From NCBI GenBank assembly GCA_037953745.1, contig JBAKBP010012334.1:1-64000 (forward strand): DNA of 64,000 bases, given 5' to 3'. The DNA comes from Lithodes maja. Lineage: Eukaryota; Arthropoda; Malacostraca; Decapoda; Lithodidae. Under the pieces are notes generated by a model. It worked only from the letters and a program-made list of their open reading frames with translations. It made no database searches and had not been told where the DNA came from. Below are positions 21,537-31,589 of the stretch, piece after piece (the first letter of the stretch is position 1; every line of letters begins with the position of its first letter). A program made the translations under genes and the position numbers.

Positions 21537-21640
21537 TGAACCCCCTTAAAACAGTAGACTGAATGGGGCCGAATGGATACAAACCAAAGAGAGAGGAAGA
21601 GAGAGAAAAAAAAAGCGAGGTGGGCTCCCTTAATAGTGAC
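21537..21640. repeat. partial family A-like MITE (3612 subtype)
   Basis: AACCCCCTTAAAACAGTAGACTGA followed by GGGGCCGAATGGATACAA and GCGAGGTGGGCTCCCTTAA. This matches the arms of the element at 3612-3997 with the interior deleted. Confidence 0.6.
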
Positions 21641-21900
21641 GCCAATCAGACGTAGATATAAGGTATCGTAAATTGTTTCAGTCAAAGGGTTAACTTCTAT
21701 TACGACCCAGTTGACATTTGCCTGGAGATAGTTAAGAGTCACACATAAATTGGCGTCATCTGACATTCATGGTTTAATCTTATGGGTGAGAACGGCCCAT
21801 CATCTCCGAACTCTAATGTTGACACCTGATGCACTTCATGATTATACGCTGTGTCTTTTTACGATTGTCCCTGCTATAGAGCATTTAGAATTTCACATGC

Positions 21901-22031
21901 AGAGAGAGAGAGAGAGAGAGAAGGAGAGATATATTGTCTACACAGACCCTGAGGTCCTTACTAGGCAGTCCGGCCTTAAAAACATTTACTATATATTATA
22001 TTGTATTTTGTTCATATCATCCCAGCCTCCT

Positions 22032-22077
<46 letters not shown>

Positions 22078-22502
22078 AAAAGGGATAACTAGTATCTCAA
22101 AAGCCTTGTGGCCCATTGCAGGAAGATACTCTTGGTGAAAAAATAGAGATTGTATTGTATAATGTAATACTCCCAATGCGAAATGTTCAGAATACGTTAC
22201 GCCCTTTTCTTAAACTATACTTCTGAAGAACTATGCAAAACTTCTGAGGGAAGTTTGTTCCAGGTAGAACAGATCATATATGTGAAAAGTTTTCCACATA
22301 TACTGGTGACATATCTCTTCAGATCCAACTACCAACCCTGGTTGCGTATTTGATTTCTATTGAGGGTAAGCATTTGCTATAATTCACACTATCAAACCCC
22401 ATTTAGTATTTTAAATACTTAGTTGTCCTCGAAGTCTACACATTTCAAATGAAAATTGACTGTGAGCTCTAAAACCAAAGAGAGAGAGAGAGAGAGAGAG
22501 AG
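21901..22502. repeat. (GA)n microsatellites
   Basis: GA runs at 21901-21921, 22034-22075 and 22480-22502, with unique AT-rich sequence between them. No gene signal was seen here. Confidence 0.85.
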
Positions 22503-22650
22503 ACGTGGGAAACTGGTGAGAATGGTTAATGAGAACTTCAACACAAGCTGGAAAAAGGGATGCAACACAAATCAGGACACGAGTGGAATAGAATATATGA
22601 GTCGGCGAAAACGGATTCAGATTACAAAACAGACATCACGGGGAACTTAA

Positions 22651-22861
22651 GCCAGGTATCACACGAGAGCCTTTATAGTCAACATTTGATGATCAACATT
22701 TTTATGGCAACATTTCTGGAATATTTTGCTCTGGTATCGGAAACTAGACTGATGATAGATGAATTTAGGTAACATAAATATTACAAATGTTTACCTCATA
22801 AGCTGCCAGACCAGTGCTGAGGATAAATGTTGAGGGGAAAAAGCGCTCGTGTGATACCGGC
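22651..22861. mobile_element. family D MITE, copy 2
   Basis: GCCAGGTATCACACGAGAGC to AGCGCTCGTGTGATACCGG. It shares CTGGAATATTTTGC, GGTATCGGAAAC and AAGCTGCCAGACCAGTG with the copy at 15283. It has one copy of the segment that is duplicated there. A terminal remnant also occurs near 56619. Confidence 0.8.
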
Positions 22862-23029
22862 ATTAGGTAAAAGTATCGAGGCCTATTTTCAGAGGTTTCA
22901 CACGTATATATTAGCTTGTTTCTCTATGTGTGGTTCAGTTCTAGACTCACGGATGTCAAGACCGCTTCTCATATTGCTGTTTCTGGTGCGGTGCCTGTTT
23001 ATCTGTATAGTGTTAACTTCAGTTTTGTT

Positions 23030-23355
23030 TAAGGGGGTAGTACTCGCTGTTTATGGACCCCCTTCTCCCTCATGTTTAGCATATTAGTTTGGAGGCTTTA
23101 AGACGTTCGTTCCGTTAGTTTGGCGATTTTGAGACTTTTCGCCTCATTTCTTTGTCACTATTAAGACCTTTCGTGCCATTTAGGTGTTGATTTTGTCCTG
23201 ACGAGAGATAGCGAGCCTGTAATTTTAGAAGGAACCGGCCATCGGCATGCAAATTTTTCTAACGAAAAATGTACAAAGTTTTCTTGAAAGGGGTCTAGGG
23301 GGTGATAAATAAATACATAATTATATAGACCAAAAACCAAGCACTGCCCCCTTAA
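23030..23355. mobile_element. family A MITE, plus orientation
   Basis: TTAAGGGGGTAGTACTCGCT to AAGCACTGCCCCCTTAA, 326 bp, with the same internal blocks as the copy at 15703. Confidence 0.9.
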
Positions 23356-23939
23356 CAATTATCTCTTTGTAAACTTTCTGGAGTAGCTCCTGTTTATCTC
23401 TATATTGTTTCTTCATTATCTCTACACAGTTATATCCCCCTTGCCACATGACTCGTTGCCGCCGTTTGGGGGCTTCCGGGCTTGTAGGTGGGGCGGCCAA
23501 GGTTCTTGGCCGCTCTCCCTATCACCTCCAACTAATTTTGTCATGTCCTTTTCTTTCTCCTCCTTTCTAGTTTTCGTTTTTCCCTCTTCCGCTTTCTCCT
23601 GGGGCTGCCATCCGAGGCCGGTCTCCCACCCTTGAACTTTTGTGGTCCCGTCCCTCCCTTCCCTTCCGGTTGACTTCCCTGTTTGCTTCCTTCCTTTCTC
23701 TTTACCTGCTTCGGAGGTTCTAGTTTCCTTCGGGCTTCGCCTTGGTGTCTCTGATCACTGCTGAGTTGGCAGAGTTCACCTGGCGACAGGTGCTGCCGGC
23801 GAGGGCTCGCAAGGCTCGTTGCTGGAGGATGGGCACTATAGGGATGCTTTGGGGGTTTCTGACTCTCTTCTCTCTTCCCAGTGAGTGTGTCAGGTGACTA
23901 CGCCGGCCCCGTTCTCCATGGGACAAAGCTGCAGGACAA

Positions 23940-26360
23940 ATGCCCGGGTTGTACAAGGTCCCTAGCTCAAAGCCGAGACCTGTCCCATCTCAATTGGCCG
24001 CATTCTGGGTTTCGTGGCCCTGCGGAGGTCTTTCTCCCTTTCGTTGCCAGGGGCACCTGGTAACCGCAGTATCTTCTTCCATGCTTTACCCCCTTTTCTC
24101 TTGTTATGGTGACGACTTATGCTTTTTTCCCTGTTCTTCCCTGTTTATGGCTTCTGCTTTAGTGGTTCCGGTGAGTGAGCCCCTTGTGGCATGCAGCCTG
24201 CCACTTGGGGGTCTGTTGTCTGGCTGTCAGTCCGGTTCACCGCGGGAGCACGGTGAGTCGGGGATGGTTTTGGGTGCTCTCGACCGGCCCGCTGAACTAT
24301 CCCTCGGTCGTCGCTCGTCCCTCTCGTCCATTACCGTTCCGAATCCTTCTCCTACCCTTCCGTCTTCGTCACGTCTTTCTCCGCCCTCCACTACCCAGGA
24401 TTTCATCTCCTCTCCTGTAGTTATTTCTGCGTCTTCCTCTTCTTCCTCTTCTCCCTCTAGTCTTGTCACCCTCGACCCTTTTCTGCCCTCCCTCCCTCGT
24501 TCTCTTTCCTCTTCTTCTCCAGTTTCGTCCTCTTCTCGTCCTCGCTCCTCGGTCCTCCCTATGTCCTCTCTCTTTGCACCTCCTTCCTTTACTAAGTTTT
24601 TCTCCATCCCTGCTTCTGCGCCTCTAGCCGGTGATGACCTCCTCTTCCACCTGCGTCTCCTTCAACAGGTGGGAAAGGACGTCACCTTCCACTCCCGCCA
24701 TGATGCCTCCCGTCTTGTTACCGTCCAAAACGAACTTCAGGCTACTGCTATGTCCTCTTTCGTCGATTGTTCTGGCACCCCCATCCCGGCTCAAAAAGAT
24801 CAACGACTCAACTCCTGTACAGGGACTGTCCTGATCCCCGCTTCCATCCGTCTCGGGGGTCGTCCTTTCGCGGATTGCGCCGACCTCGTCAAGGACATCG
24901 TTGTCGCTCAAGACCACAAGGTGGTTAGTGTGGTGTGCTACACTATCCCTCCTCGCGACCTTCGCCGCCATCCCGCTAACATTGCCAAGATCTCTTTTGA
25001 TGGACTTTCCCTTCCTGCCCATGTTATTGTCGGTGGTACTCGCCTCCCCGTGACTGCGTCTCTTCCCCGTCCACTCCAGTGTCGCAGCTGCTGGCGTTTC
25101 GGCCACCCGGCTAAGTTCTGCCGTACAGCCGCTGAGTGCCCACTCTGCCCGCGCTGTGCGCAGTCCGGACATGCCGTTGGCGGATGTCAGTCAACGTCCC
25201 AGTTCTGCCTTAATTGCCGCGGGTCTCATTCGGCCGACTCTAAGCTTTGCCCCGTTCATCTGTTCGAGTCTGAGGTTGCTGTCCTCAAAGCGAGACACGG
25301 CCTTACGCTCACCGCAGCCCGCCAAGAGGCTCGTCGCTTGGGCTTCACCCCTCAGTCGTTTTCCAAGACTCTGTCTCCTCCCTCCTCTTCTTTGCCTCCC
25401 TCTGCCACGCCCCCCCCTTTTTCTGGTTCCTCGGTTCCTTCCACCGCCTCCGCTCCCTCCGTCCCCCCGGTCGCACCAGTTTCGTCATCTGCCTCCCTTC
25501 CTTCTACCGGTGCTTCTCCTGGATTTTCTCCTTCCTCCTCTTCAGTCTCCTCCGTTCGTCCTTCCGTCTCTTCCTTTTCTGTCCCTTTGTCTAACACTTT
25601 CTCTGTTCTCAGTCCTTCTCCTACTTCTGCCCCTTCCTCTTGCTCTCTTCCTTGTTCTTCCTCTTCTAGTCTCCCTCCACGCTCTCACCGTTCCAAGCCT
25701 CCCCCCCGTTCTCCGTCATCTTCCTCTTCTAGTCGCCCCAAATCTCCTCCTCGCTCTAAACTTCCCTTCTCCTCTACCAAACGGGCTCCTGTGCTCCGTT
25801 CTTCCTCGCCCGCTTCCTCTTTTAAACGTAAGGGTGGTCTCCGTGATGTGCGGTGCTCCAGTCCCTGCGAGAAGAAGAAGAAGTCGCCTCCTTCTCCTTC
25901 TGTTTCCCTTTCTCCTCTCTCCGTCCAGTCTCCTCCTCCTCCCGTCCCTGCATCCCTAGATTTCTCCTACGAAACCCTACCTCAGATTGACGAATTTATC
26001 CGTTCTTCCCACCCACCACCTTCTACTGTTCACGCCGAAGTTCATCCTACCCCCTCTTCTCTCCCCCCTACCCCTCTCCCGCCTTCCCCTCTCCCGCCTT
26101 CCCCTGCCCCGTCCTCTTCCTCCACTCCCCCTTCTGGCCTTCCTCCGGGCCCTCCTCCTCTTCCTCCTCCTGACCCTCCCCCTCTTCCTTCTCCTGCCCT
26201 TACCCCCTCCTTCTCTTCCCACCCGCCGTCCGTCCTTCCTCCCTCTTCCGGCCCTCCTCCTTCCTCTCCTCTTTCTCTGTTAGACCTCCCTATGCCCCCC
26301 GGTTTCCAGTCTTCCCCTTCAACGTCTTCTCCAATTCCTGCTCTTATTTCCCATCGTTAG
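23940..26360 (+). CDS. LINE ORF1, gag-like RNA-binding protein (806 aa)
   Basis: The ATG is at 23940. The Ser-rich N-terminal third is followed by a conserved domain (about 230-390) and three CCHC-type zinc knuckles around 400-460 (CRSCWRFGHPAKFC, CPRCAQSGHAVGGC, CLNCRGSHSADSKLCP). Next is a helical block (FESEVAVLKARHGL) and a very long Ser/Pro-rich C-terminus with basic patches (KRKGG, EKKKK). Proteins of this type coat element RNA and act as nucleic-acid chaperones in LINE ribonucleoprotein particles. The extreme C/T-rich codon use follows the whole element. The true start may be a later Met, since the first ~60 codons look like translated 5' UTR. Confidence 0.85.
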   Translation: MPGLYKVPSSKPRPVPSQLAAFWVSWPCGGLSPFRCQGHLVTAVSSSMLYPLFSCYGDDLCFFPCSSLFMASALVVPVSEPLVACSLPLGGLLSGCQSGSPREHGESGMVLGALDRPAELSLGRRSSLSSITVPNPSPTLPSSSRLSPPSTTQDFISSPVVISASSSSSSSPSSLVTLDPFLPSLPRSLSSSSPVSSSSRPRSSVLPMSSLFAPPSFTKFFSIPASAPLAGDDLLFHLRLLQQVGKDVTFHSRHDASRLVTVQNELQATAMSSFVDCSGTPIPAQKDQRLNSCTGTVLIPASIRLGGRPFADCADLVKDIVVAQDHKVVSVVCYTIPPRDLRRHPANIAKISFDGLSLPAHVIVGGTRLPVTASLPRPLQCRSCWRFGHPAKFCRTAAECPLCPRCAQSGHAVGGCQSTSQFCLNCRGSHSADSKLCPVHLFESEVAVLKARHGLTLTAARQEARRLGFTPQSFSKTLSPPSSSLPPSATPPPFSGSSVPSTASAPSVPPVAPVSSSASLPSTGASPGFSPSSSSVSSVRPSVSSFSVPLSNTFSVLSPSPTSAPSSCSLPCSSSSSLPPRSHRSKPPPRSPSSSSSSRPKSPPRSKLPFSSTKRAPVLRSSSPASSFKRKGGLRDVRCSSPCEKKKKSPPSPSVSLSPLSVQSPPPPVPASLDFSYETLPQIDEFIRSSHPPPSTVHAEVHPTPSSLPPTPLPPSPLPPSPAPSSSSTPPSGLPPGPPPLPPPDPPPLPSPALTPSFSSHPPSVLPPSSGPPPSSPLSLLDLPMPPGFQSSPSTSSPIPALISHR

Positions 26361-26797
26361 CCTCTCTTGGCTATATTTTCCACCCACGGTGTTACCTGTC
26401 TTTTGTAAATATGTTGTATATAGTGTTCGTCTTTTCTTCCCTCTTGTACGCGTTTTCTTTTTATTCTTTTTTGTCTTTAATTTTTTTTTTCGCCCATCCG
26501 ACTTTTCTTTGTTGTGCATAAGTGTGTATTCTTCCCTTTCTTTTTTTGTTGGCTTTTGCCTCCTTTTACTTCTCCACGTTATCCTCATTCACCTTTTCTT
26601 AGTTGTACATAAGTGTGTGTGTTTTCCTTTATTGTTATTTGTGTATATTTCTTTCCTTCTATGTGTGTCCTTCCTCTTTTTCTGTGCGTTCTTATTTTCG
26701 GTGGCTTTTGCCTCCTTTTATGGTTTTCTTTTGTCTGTTTTCGTTGTTTTTTCGTCCTGTAGTCTCCTCTTAGTTTCTTTTTTCTTTTTCTTTATTT

Positions 26798-29700
26798 ATG
26801 TCCATTTTGCAGTGGAATCTTCGTAGTCTTAATGCTCAAAGGATTGACTTAAGTTTTCTTCTTTCTCTTCACTCCCCTAAGGTCGTTTGTCTTCAGGAGA
26901 CTCGTCTTTTCTCTTCTCCTGTTCCCTTTCCTCATTACTCTTTTTATAGTTCTCCCCACTCTCTCCATGATACTTGTCTTCTTATTCATCGTTCTGTCCC
27001 TTTTGAAGAGCTGTCCTTTTCTACTCATTTCCCTTGCACCTTTGCTAGAGTCTATCTTGACCGCTGGTTGACAGTGGTTTCTGTATATTTGTCGCCTTCT
27101 CTTCCCATCGATTTTTCCGAATTCTCCGGGATTTTATCTAAGTTGCCCACTCCATTCTTAGTCCTTGGTGATTTTAATGGTCGGCACACCTTGTGGGGTG
27201 ACAATGTTATTTCGCCCCGGGGTCGTCGGCTTGAACCTTTTCTCTCGGCCCGTAATCTTTTTATCCTTAATTCTGGTACTCCTACTCATTTTGATGCTCG
27301 GACTCGTACGTTTTCCTGTATCGATCTTTCCCTGTGTTCCCCTTCAGTTTCCCTTGATTTTCATTGGTCAGTTCTCGAGAATTCTCACAATTCCGACCAT
27401 TTTCCCATTCTCCTTTCTCTGACTACCTACTCTCCTACTCCTAACTCCCCTCGTTGGTGCTTCCAGCGGGCGGACTGGTCTTCTTTCGCTTCCCTTACTG
27501 TTCCTTCTTTGCTTCCTCCTCCTTTCTCGTCGGTCCGTGTCATGCTCTCGTTTTTTCTGGATCTGGTTTTCGGTGCTGCTTTGCCATCCATTCCCCGGAC
27601 GTCTCGCCCTTTCTCGTCTAAATGCGTCCCTTGGTGGTCTCCTGAGTGTTCCAGGGCCCTCCGGGTTAAACGGGCGGCTTGGAAAAGTTTTCGCCGTAAG
27701 CGTCTCACCCCTGCTTCTCAGGAGTCATTTTTTCTCTTTCGCCGTGCGTCTGCTCTTTTCCGTCGTACTACCAAAGCCGCTAAACGCCGGAGTTGGGAGT
27801 CCTATGTTTCTTCTATTACATCTCGCACTCCTGTCGCTTCGGTTTGGAAACGTATTCGTAAGATCTCTGGTAAACATCTTCCCTTCCGTGCTCCAGTCCT
27901 CCGCATTGATGGTGTTTCTGTGGCAGACTCCGAAACAATTGCTGATCGATTGGGCTCGTACTTTAGCTCCGTTAGCAGTGGTTCTCACCTCTCTGCTGAG
28001 TTTCACTCGCTTAAAGTCGTTGCGGAAAGTACTCCAATTACTTTTAGTCTTTCCTCTGACGAATCCTATAATGCTCCTTTTTCCTCAACCGAGTTACGCA
28101 CCGCTCTCCGTGCCTGTAAGAACACTTCTGAGGGTCCTGATGGTATCCATTATCTCATGCTCAAACATCTTTCTTCGCAAGCTCTGGTCTTCTTGTTAGC
28201 TCTCTATAACAAGATTTGGTCTTCTGGTGTTTTCCCTCCCTCTTGGAGTACTGCCCTGACCATACCTTTTCTTAAACCTGGCAAGTCTGGGTTCTCCCCA
28301 CAGGACTATCGCCCTATTGTCCTTACCAGTTGCCTGTGTAAACTCTTTGAACGTATGATTAACGCTCGTCTCATGTGGATTCTTGAGTCGCGCCATTTGT
28401 TGTCTTCTTCCCAGTTCGGGTTCAGACGTGCTCGTAGTACGCTTGACCCCCTCCTTCGCTTGGATTCTTATATCAGGACGGCTTTTGCTCGTCGTCAAAC
28501 TGTCATTGCTGTTTTTTTCGATCTCGAAAAGGCCTATGATTCTACCTGGAAGTACCACATTTTGCGTCAGCTCCGTTCTTGTGGCATTTACGGTAATCTA
28601 GGAGTCTTTATTCAGAATTTTCTTTCTTCTCGGTCCTTTCGTGTCAGAGTCGCTTCCCACTTGTCTCGTCTTTACCCTCAGTTGGAAGGTGTCCCTCAGG
28701 GTTGTGTCCTGAGTACCGTCCTTTTTCTCATTGCTATCAACGGTATCGTGTCTTCTCTTCCTGTCGGGGTTCGGTCTTCCTTGTATGTCGACGACTTTGC
28801 GATTTACGCAGCCGACTCAGATATTGCTGCTTTACGTCTTTTTATCCAATCCGCTATTCTGGCTGTTTCTTCATGGGCAACCCGCCACGGGTTCCGTTTT
28901 TCCACCTCCAAATCCTGCGCGATGTCCTTTACTCGTTGCCATTCTATTCCTCATCCTCCTCTTACTCTTTATGGTACTGCCCTCCCTTATCGTTCCTCTA
29001 CTACTTTTTTGGGTCTTACTTTTGATTCTCGTCTTAATTGGTCCGCTCATGTTTCTTCTCTCAAGGTTGCTGCCTTACTCCGCCTCCGCCTTCTTCAGTC
29101 CTTGTCCCACCTCACTTGGGGTGCTGATCGAGCGCTTCTTCTTCGGCTTCATACGGTTCTTGTCCTCTCTAAGTTGGATTATGGCTGTCAAGTTTACTCT
29201 TCAGCCTCTGATTCTGTTCTCCATGCTCTTGATTCTGTTCATCACTCTGGTCTTCGTCTTGCCCTTGGTGCTTTTCGTTCCTCTCCTGTTGAAACCCTCT
29301 ATGCTGAGTCTGGTTTCCCTTCTCTTTATCGCCGTCGGGCTCTCCTGTCCCTTCGTTCTTACGCTCGCCTTCAACAATTCCCATCTTCACATCTTTCCCT
29401 TCCCCCTTCGGTCGTTGCTACTTTTTCGTCTCACCCCCGTCTTGGTTCTCCGTTTTCTGTCCGCATGCTCTCGCTGCTCGCATCGTGCTCTTTCCCTGTT
29501 TCTAACGTCCTCCCTTTCCGCTTTTGCTCTTTTCCCCCCTGGCTTTTCCCTCGTCCTTCGGTTTGCCCTTCCATCCTTCCTTGTTCCAAGTCCTCTACTT
29601 CTCCCCTCGTTCTTCGGTCTCGTTTCTTAGATCGCCTCTCTCTTCACGCTGCAACCACTCCTGTGTTTACTGATGGCTCCAAGACGTCGGTAGGCGTGGG

Positions 29701-30490
29701 GTTTGCCGTCCTTTTTCCCACTTGCTCGTATCAATATTCTTTACCTCCCGTTGCCAGTATATTAACTGCTGAACTTTATGCTATTTTTATTGCCCTCCGT
29801 TTTATGTGTTCCTTCCCCTCCTCGTCCTTTACTTTGTTCTCTGATTCTCTCAGTGCTCTCCTTCTCTTACAGTCCTCCCCTGCTCTACACCCTTTAGTTC
29901 TTTCCATTCAGGAATGGCTTTTCCGCCTTTCCGTCCGCAAAAAGCTTGTTCGTTTTTGCTGGGTTCCCAGTCACGTTGGCGTTTGCGGTAATGAGCGGGT
30001 TGATTGCCTTGCTCGTTCTGCTGCCGTGCGGGGTACCCGCTCCTCACTTGCTGTCCCGGCCTCTGATTTCTTCCCTGCCTTGTCCAGGTTTCTTTGGTCG
30101 AGGTGGCAGACTCAGTGGTCCGCTCTCTCCGTTAATAAACTTTGTTCTGTCAAACCGTCCGTTTCTGGGTGGTCTGATCCCTCCCACCGTAATCGCCGAT
30201 GGGAGACGGCTTTGGCCCGTCTCCGCATTGGCCACACCAGACTTACCCATTCGTTTTTAATGTCCCGTTCTCCTCCGACTCTTTGCTCGCGCTGTACCGT
30301 TCAGCTTTCTGTCTCCCATCTTTTCCTCGATTGCCCCTTATTTTCCGTTGCCCGCACGCGTTTCTTCCCTTTTCTGGCTTTCCTCCGCCGGCCGCCATGT
30401 CTTGCAGATTTTCTTTCTGAATCTCCCTCGTTTTCTATCTCCCGTATTATGTCCTTCCTTCATCATGTTCGAGTTCTCGATGATATTTAG
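26798..30490 (+). CDS. LINE ORF2, endonuclease-reverse transcriptase-RNase H (1230 aa)
   Basis: Domains in order are an APE-type endonuclease (LQWNLRSLNAQ, VCLQETRLF, LGDFNGRHTLWG, SDHFPILLSL), then a reverse transcriptase (DYRPIVLTSCLCKLFERM, FFDLEKAYDSTW, GVPQGCVLSTVLFL, catalytic YVDD in SLYVDDFAIYAAD). RNase H has all four acidic positions visible (VFTDGSKTSVGVGF, ILTAELYAI, LFSDSLSALL, WVPSHVGVCGNERVDCLA). A C-terminal Cys/His cluster follows (CSRCTVQLSVSHLFLDC). It nicks target DNA and primes reverse transcription there. The frame has no stops over 1230 codons and the length is normal for the clade. The 437-bp gap from ORF1 implies reinitiation or an internal start. Confidence 0.92.
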   Translation: MSILQWNLRSLNAQRIDLSFLLSLHSPKVVCLQETRLFSSPVPFPHYSFYSSPHSLHDTCLLIHRSVPFEELSFSTHFPCTFARVYLDRWLTVVSVYLSPSLPIDFSEFSGILSKLPTPFLVLGDFNGRHTLWGDNVISPRGRRLEPFLSARNLFILNSGTPTHFDARTRTFSCIDLSLCSPSVSLDFHWSVLENSHNSDHFPILLSLTTYSPTPNSPRWCFQRADWSSFASLTVPSLLPPPFSSVRVMLSFFLDLVFGAALPSIPRTSRPFSSKCVPWWSPECSRALRVKRAAWKSFRRKRLTPASQESFFLFRRASALFRRTTKAAKRRSWESYVSSITSRTPVASVWKRIRKISGKHLPFRAPVLRIDGVSVADSETIADRLGSYFSSVSSGSHLSAEFHSLKVVAESTPITFSLSSDESYNAPFSSTELRTALRACKNTSEGPDGIHYLMLKHLSSQALVFLLALYNKIWSSGVFPPSWSTALTIPFLKPGKSGFSPQDYRPIVLTSCLCKLFERMINARLMWILESRHLLSSSQFGFRRARSTLDPLLRLDSYIRTAFARRQTVIAVFFDLEKAYDSTWKYHILRQLRSCGIYGNLGVFIQNFLSSRSFRVRVASHLSRLYPQLEGVPQGCVLSTVLFLIAINGIVSSLPVGVRSSLYVDDFAIYAADSDIAALRLFIQSAILAVSSWATRHGFRFSTSKSCAMSFTRCHSIPHPPLTLYGTALPYRSSTTFLGLTFDSRLNWSAHVSSLKVAALLRLRLLQSLSHLTWGADRALLLRLHTVLVLSKLDYGCQVYSSASDSVLHALDSVHHSGLRLALGAFRSSPVETLYAESGFPSLYRRRALLSLRSYARLQQFPSSHLSLPPSVVATFSSHPRLGSPFSVRMLSLLASCSFPVSNVLPFRFCSFPPWLFPRPSVCPSILPCSKSSTSPLVLRSRFLDRLSLHAATTPVFTDGSKTSVGVGFAVLFPTCSYQYSLPPVASILTAELYAIFIALRFMCSFPSSSFTLFSDSLSALLLLQSSPALHPLVLSIQEWLFRLSVRKKLVRFCWVPSHVGVCGNERVDCLARSAAVRGTRSSLAVPASDFFPALSRFLWSRWQTQWSALSVNKLCSVKPSVSGWSDPSHRNRRWETALARLRIGHTRLTHSFLMSRSPPTLCSRCTVQLSVSHLFLDCPLFSVARTRFFPFLAFLRRPPCLADFLSESPSFSISRIMSFLHHVRVLDDI

Positions 30491-31129
30491 TTAACTTCCT
30501 TCCCGTCTTTACCTATTTCGTGCCATATGGCCTTTGTCGCCTGGTGCGTTGACTTCATTAATGTAATGTAATGTATTGCCGTTGCATTTGCGGAGTACTT
30601 CTTTTTAATGTTTGCCATTTACTATTGCATATTCTTTTAATTATTCTTATGCCAATTTAAACCTTTAATAGTATTTAATTGCCAGTGTTTTTGCTTATTG
30701 AATTACTGTTCAAAATCCGATACGTACTTCTTACGAGCATCCGAGAAGCATCTAACTTTTTTCAGAAGATTCCTTGCTCCATGCTTAAAGACTATTAATT
30801 AACGTAACGTAATAGTGCCGATCCGAAGTAGAGGGTGGAGGACTTCTTAAGTTCTTAGTCAAGGGTGGATTACTTCGGCTTCGGCCAACACTATTCTTTG
30901 GTGTTGTTGTTTTTTACTTCATTGTTTGATTGTTGACCAGACTAGATCATTCCTGTATCTTTATTAGTCTGTTGTTGAACACTAGTACCGAGTTCTTGTA
31001 TACCCCATTATAGCAGATTGAACTCTGGAGGGTATTGGTGTTTTTTGTTCGGCTGGCAGTACTCAGGGGTTGGGATCGTGTGTTTCCGTTGTGGCAGCGA
31101 GCCGTATTCGAGTCCTGATTGAGAGCCCT

Positions 31130-31365
31130 TGTGTACCCGAGTGCCAGTTCGTAACACTTGTGCCAAAGCCAGACGGGAGCCATAGGTTATGTATGGACTA
31201 TAGGCAAGTTAATGCTGTCACAAAGAACGATACCTACCCACTGCCACGGATCAAAGATTGCATTTACCAGGTTGGCCTCATACAGCAGTAAGTTTAATTT
31301 AATGAGAGGATTTTGGCAATTAGCTCTCCCTTGTAGCGAGGTAAATATCATGCTTTAGTAGTGCA
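31130..31365 (+). pseudogene. gypsy-like retrotransposon RT fragment
   Basis: Encodes the RT start of Ty3/gypsy polyproteins: VPKPDGSHRLCMDYRQVN, then DTYPLPRI. A frameshift near 31290 leads to a second piece with FNLMRGFWQLAL. The YVDD, RNase H and integrase regions are missing. An internal deletion apparently joined it to the LTR-like region downstream. Confidence 0.75.
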
Positions 31366-31589
31366 CTTTCAAGCCTTCAGCTGTGAGATGCCTTGCAGTT
31401 CGAATAACGCTCCAGCTACGTTCCGGCTATGTTCTGATGTGGTACCTGGAGACGTTGCCTACTTTGGGTGATATCCTTATTATATCCTCATTATGATCTT
31501 GCTGTTGCCAATCTGGTGGTGAATCTATTTATGTATTATGTTTAATATTATGTACTATACTCCTTAAACTCTTTTCTAGGGGGGAGGTC

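Larger units (their letters stand above)
23436..30573 (+). mobile_element. full-length I-clade-like LINE with two open ORFs
   Basis: It begins at the same base as the 4701 copy and has a ~500-bp 5' UTR, ORF1, a T-rich 437-bp spacer, ORF2 with RNase H, a short 3' UTR and an (AATGT)n tail ending near 30573. Both ORFs are open end to end. ORF1 with CCHC knuckles plus EN-RT-RNase H in ORF2 is the I-clade layout (I, Nimb and relatives). No clear target duplication was seen. With intact ORFs and a near-identical second copy, it is inferred to be recently active. The sequence from 30574 to 31060 has nothing recognisable. Confidence 0.9.

Noticed and set aside
20417..21640. CRISPR array or other prokaryotic repeat system
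   Set aside because: Repeats are MITE arms and CA/GA microsatellites with irregular spacing; the window is eukaryotic.
24227..25597. Minus-strand ORFs inside LINE ORF1 (and at 5888-6436)
   Set aside because: Antisense shadows of a C/T-rich coding region; the sense frame has zinc knuckles and a homologous second copy.
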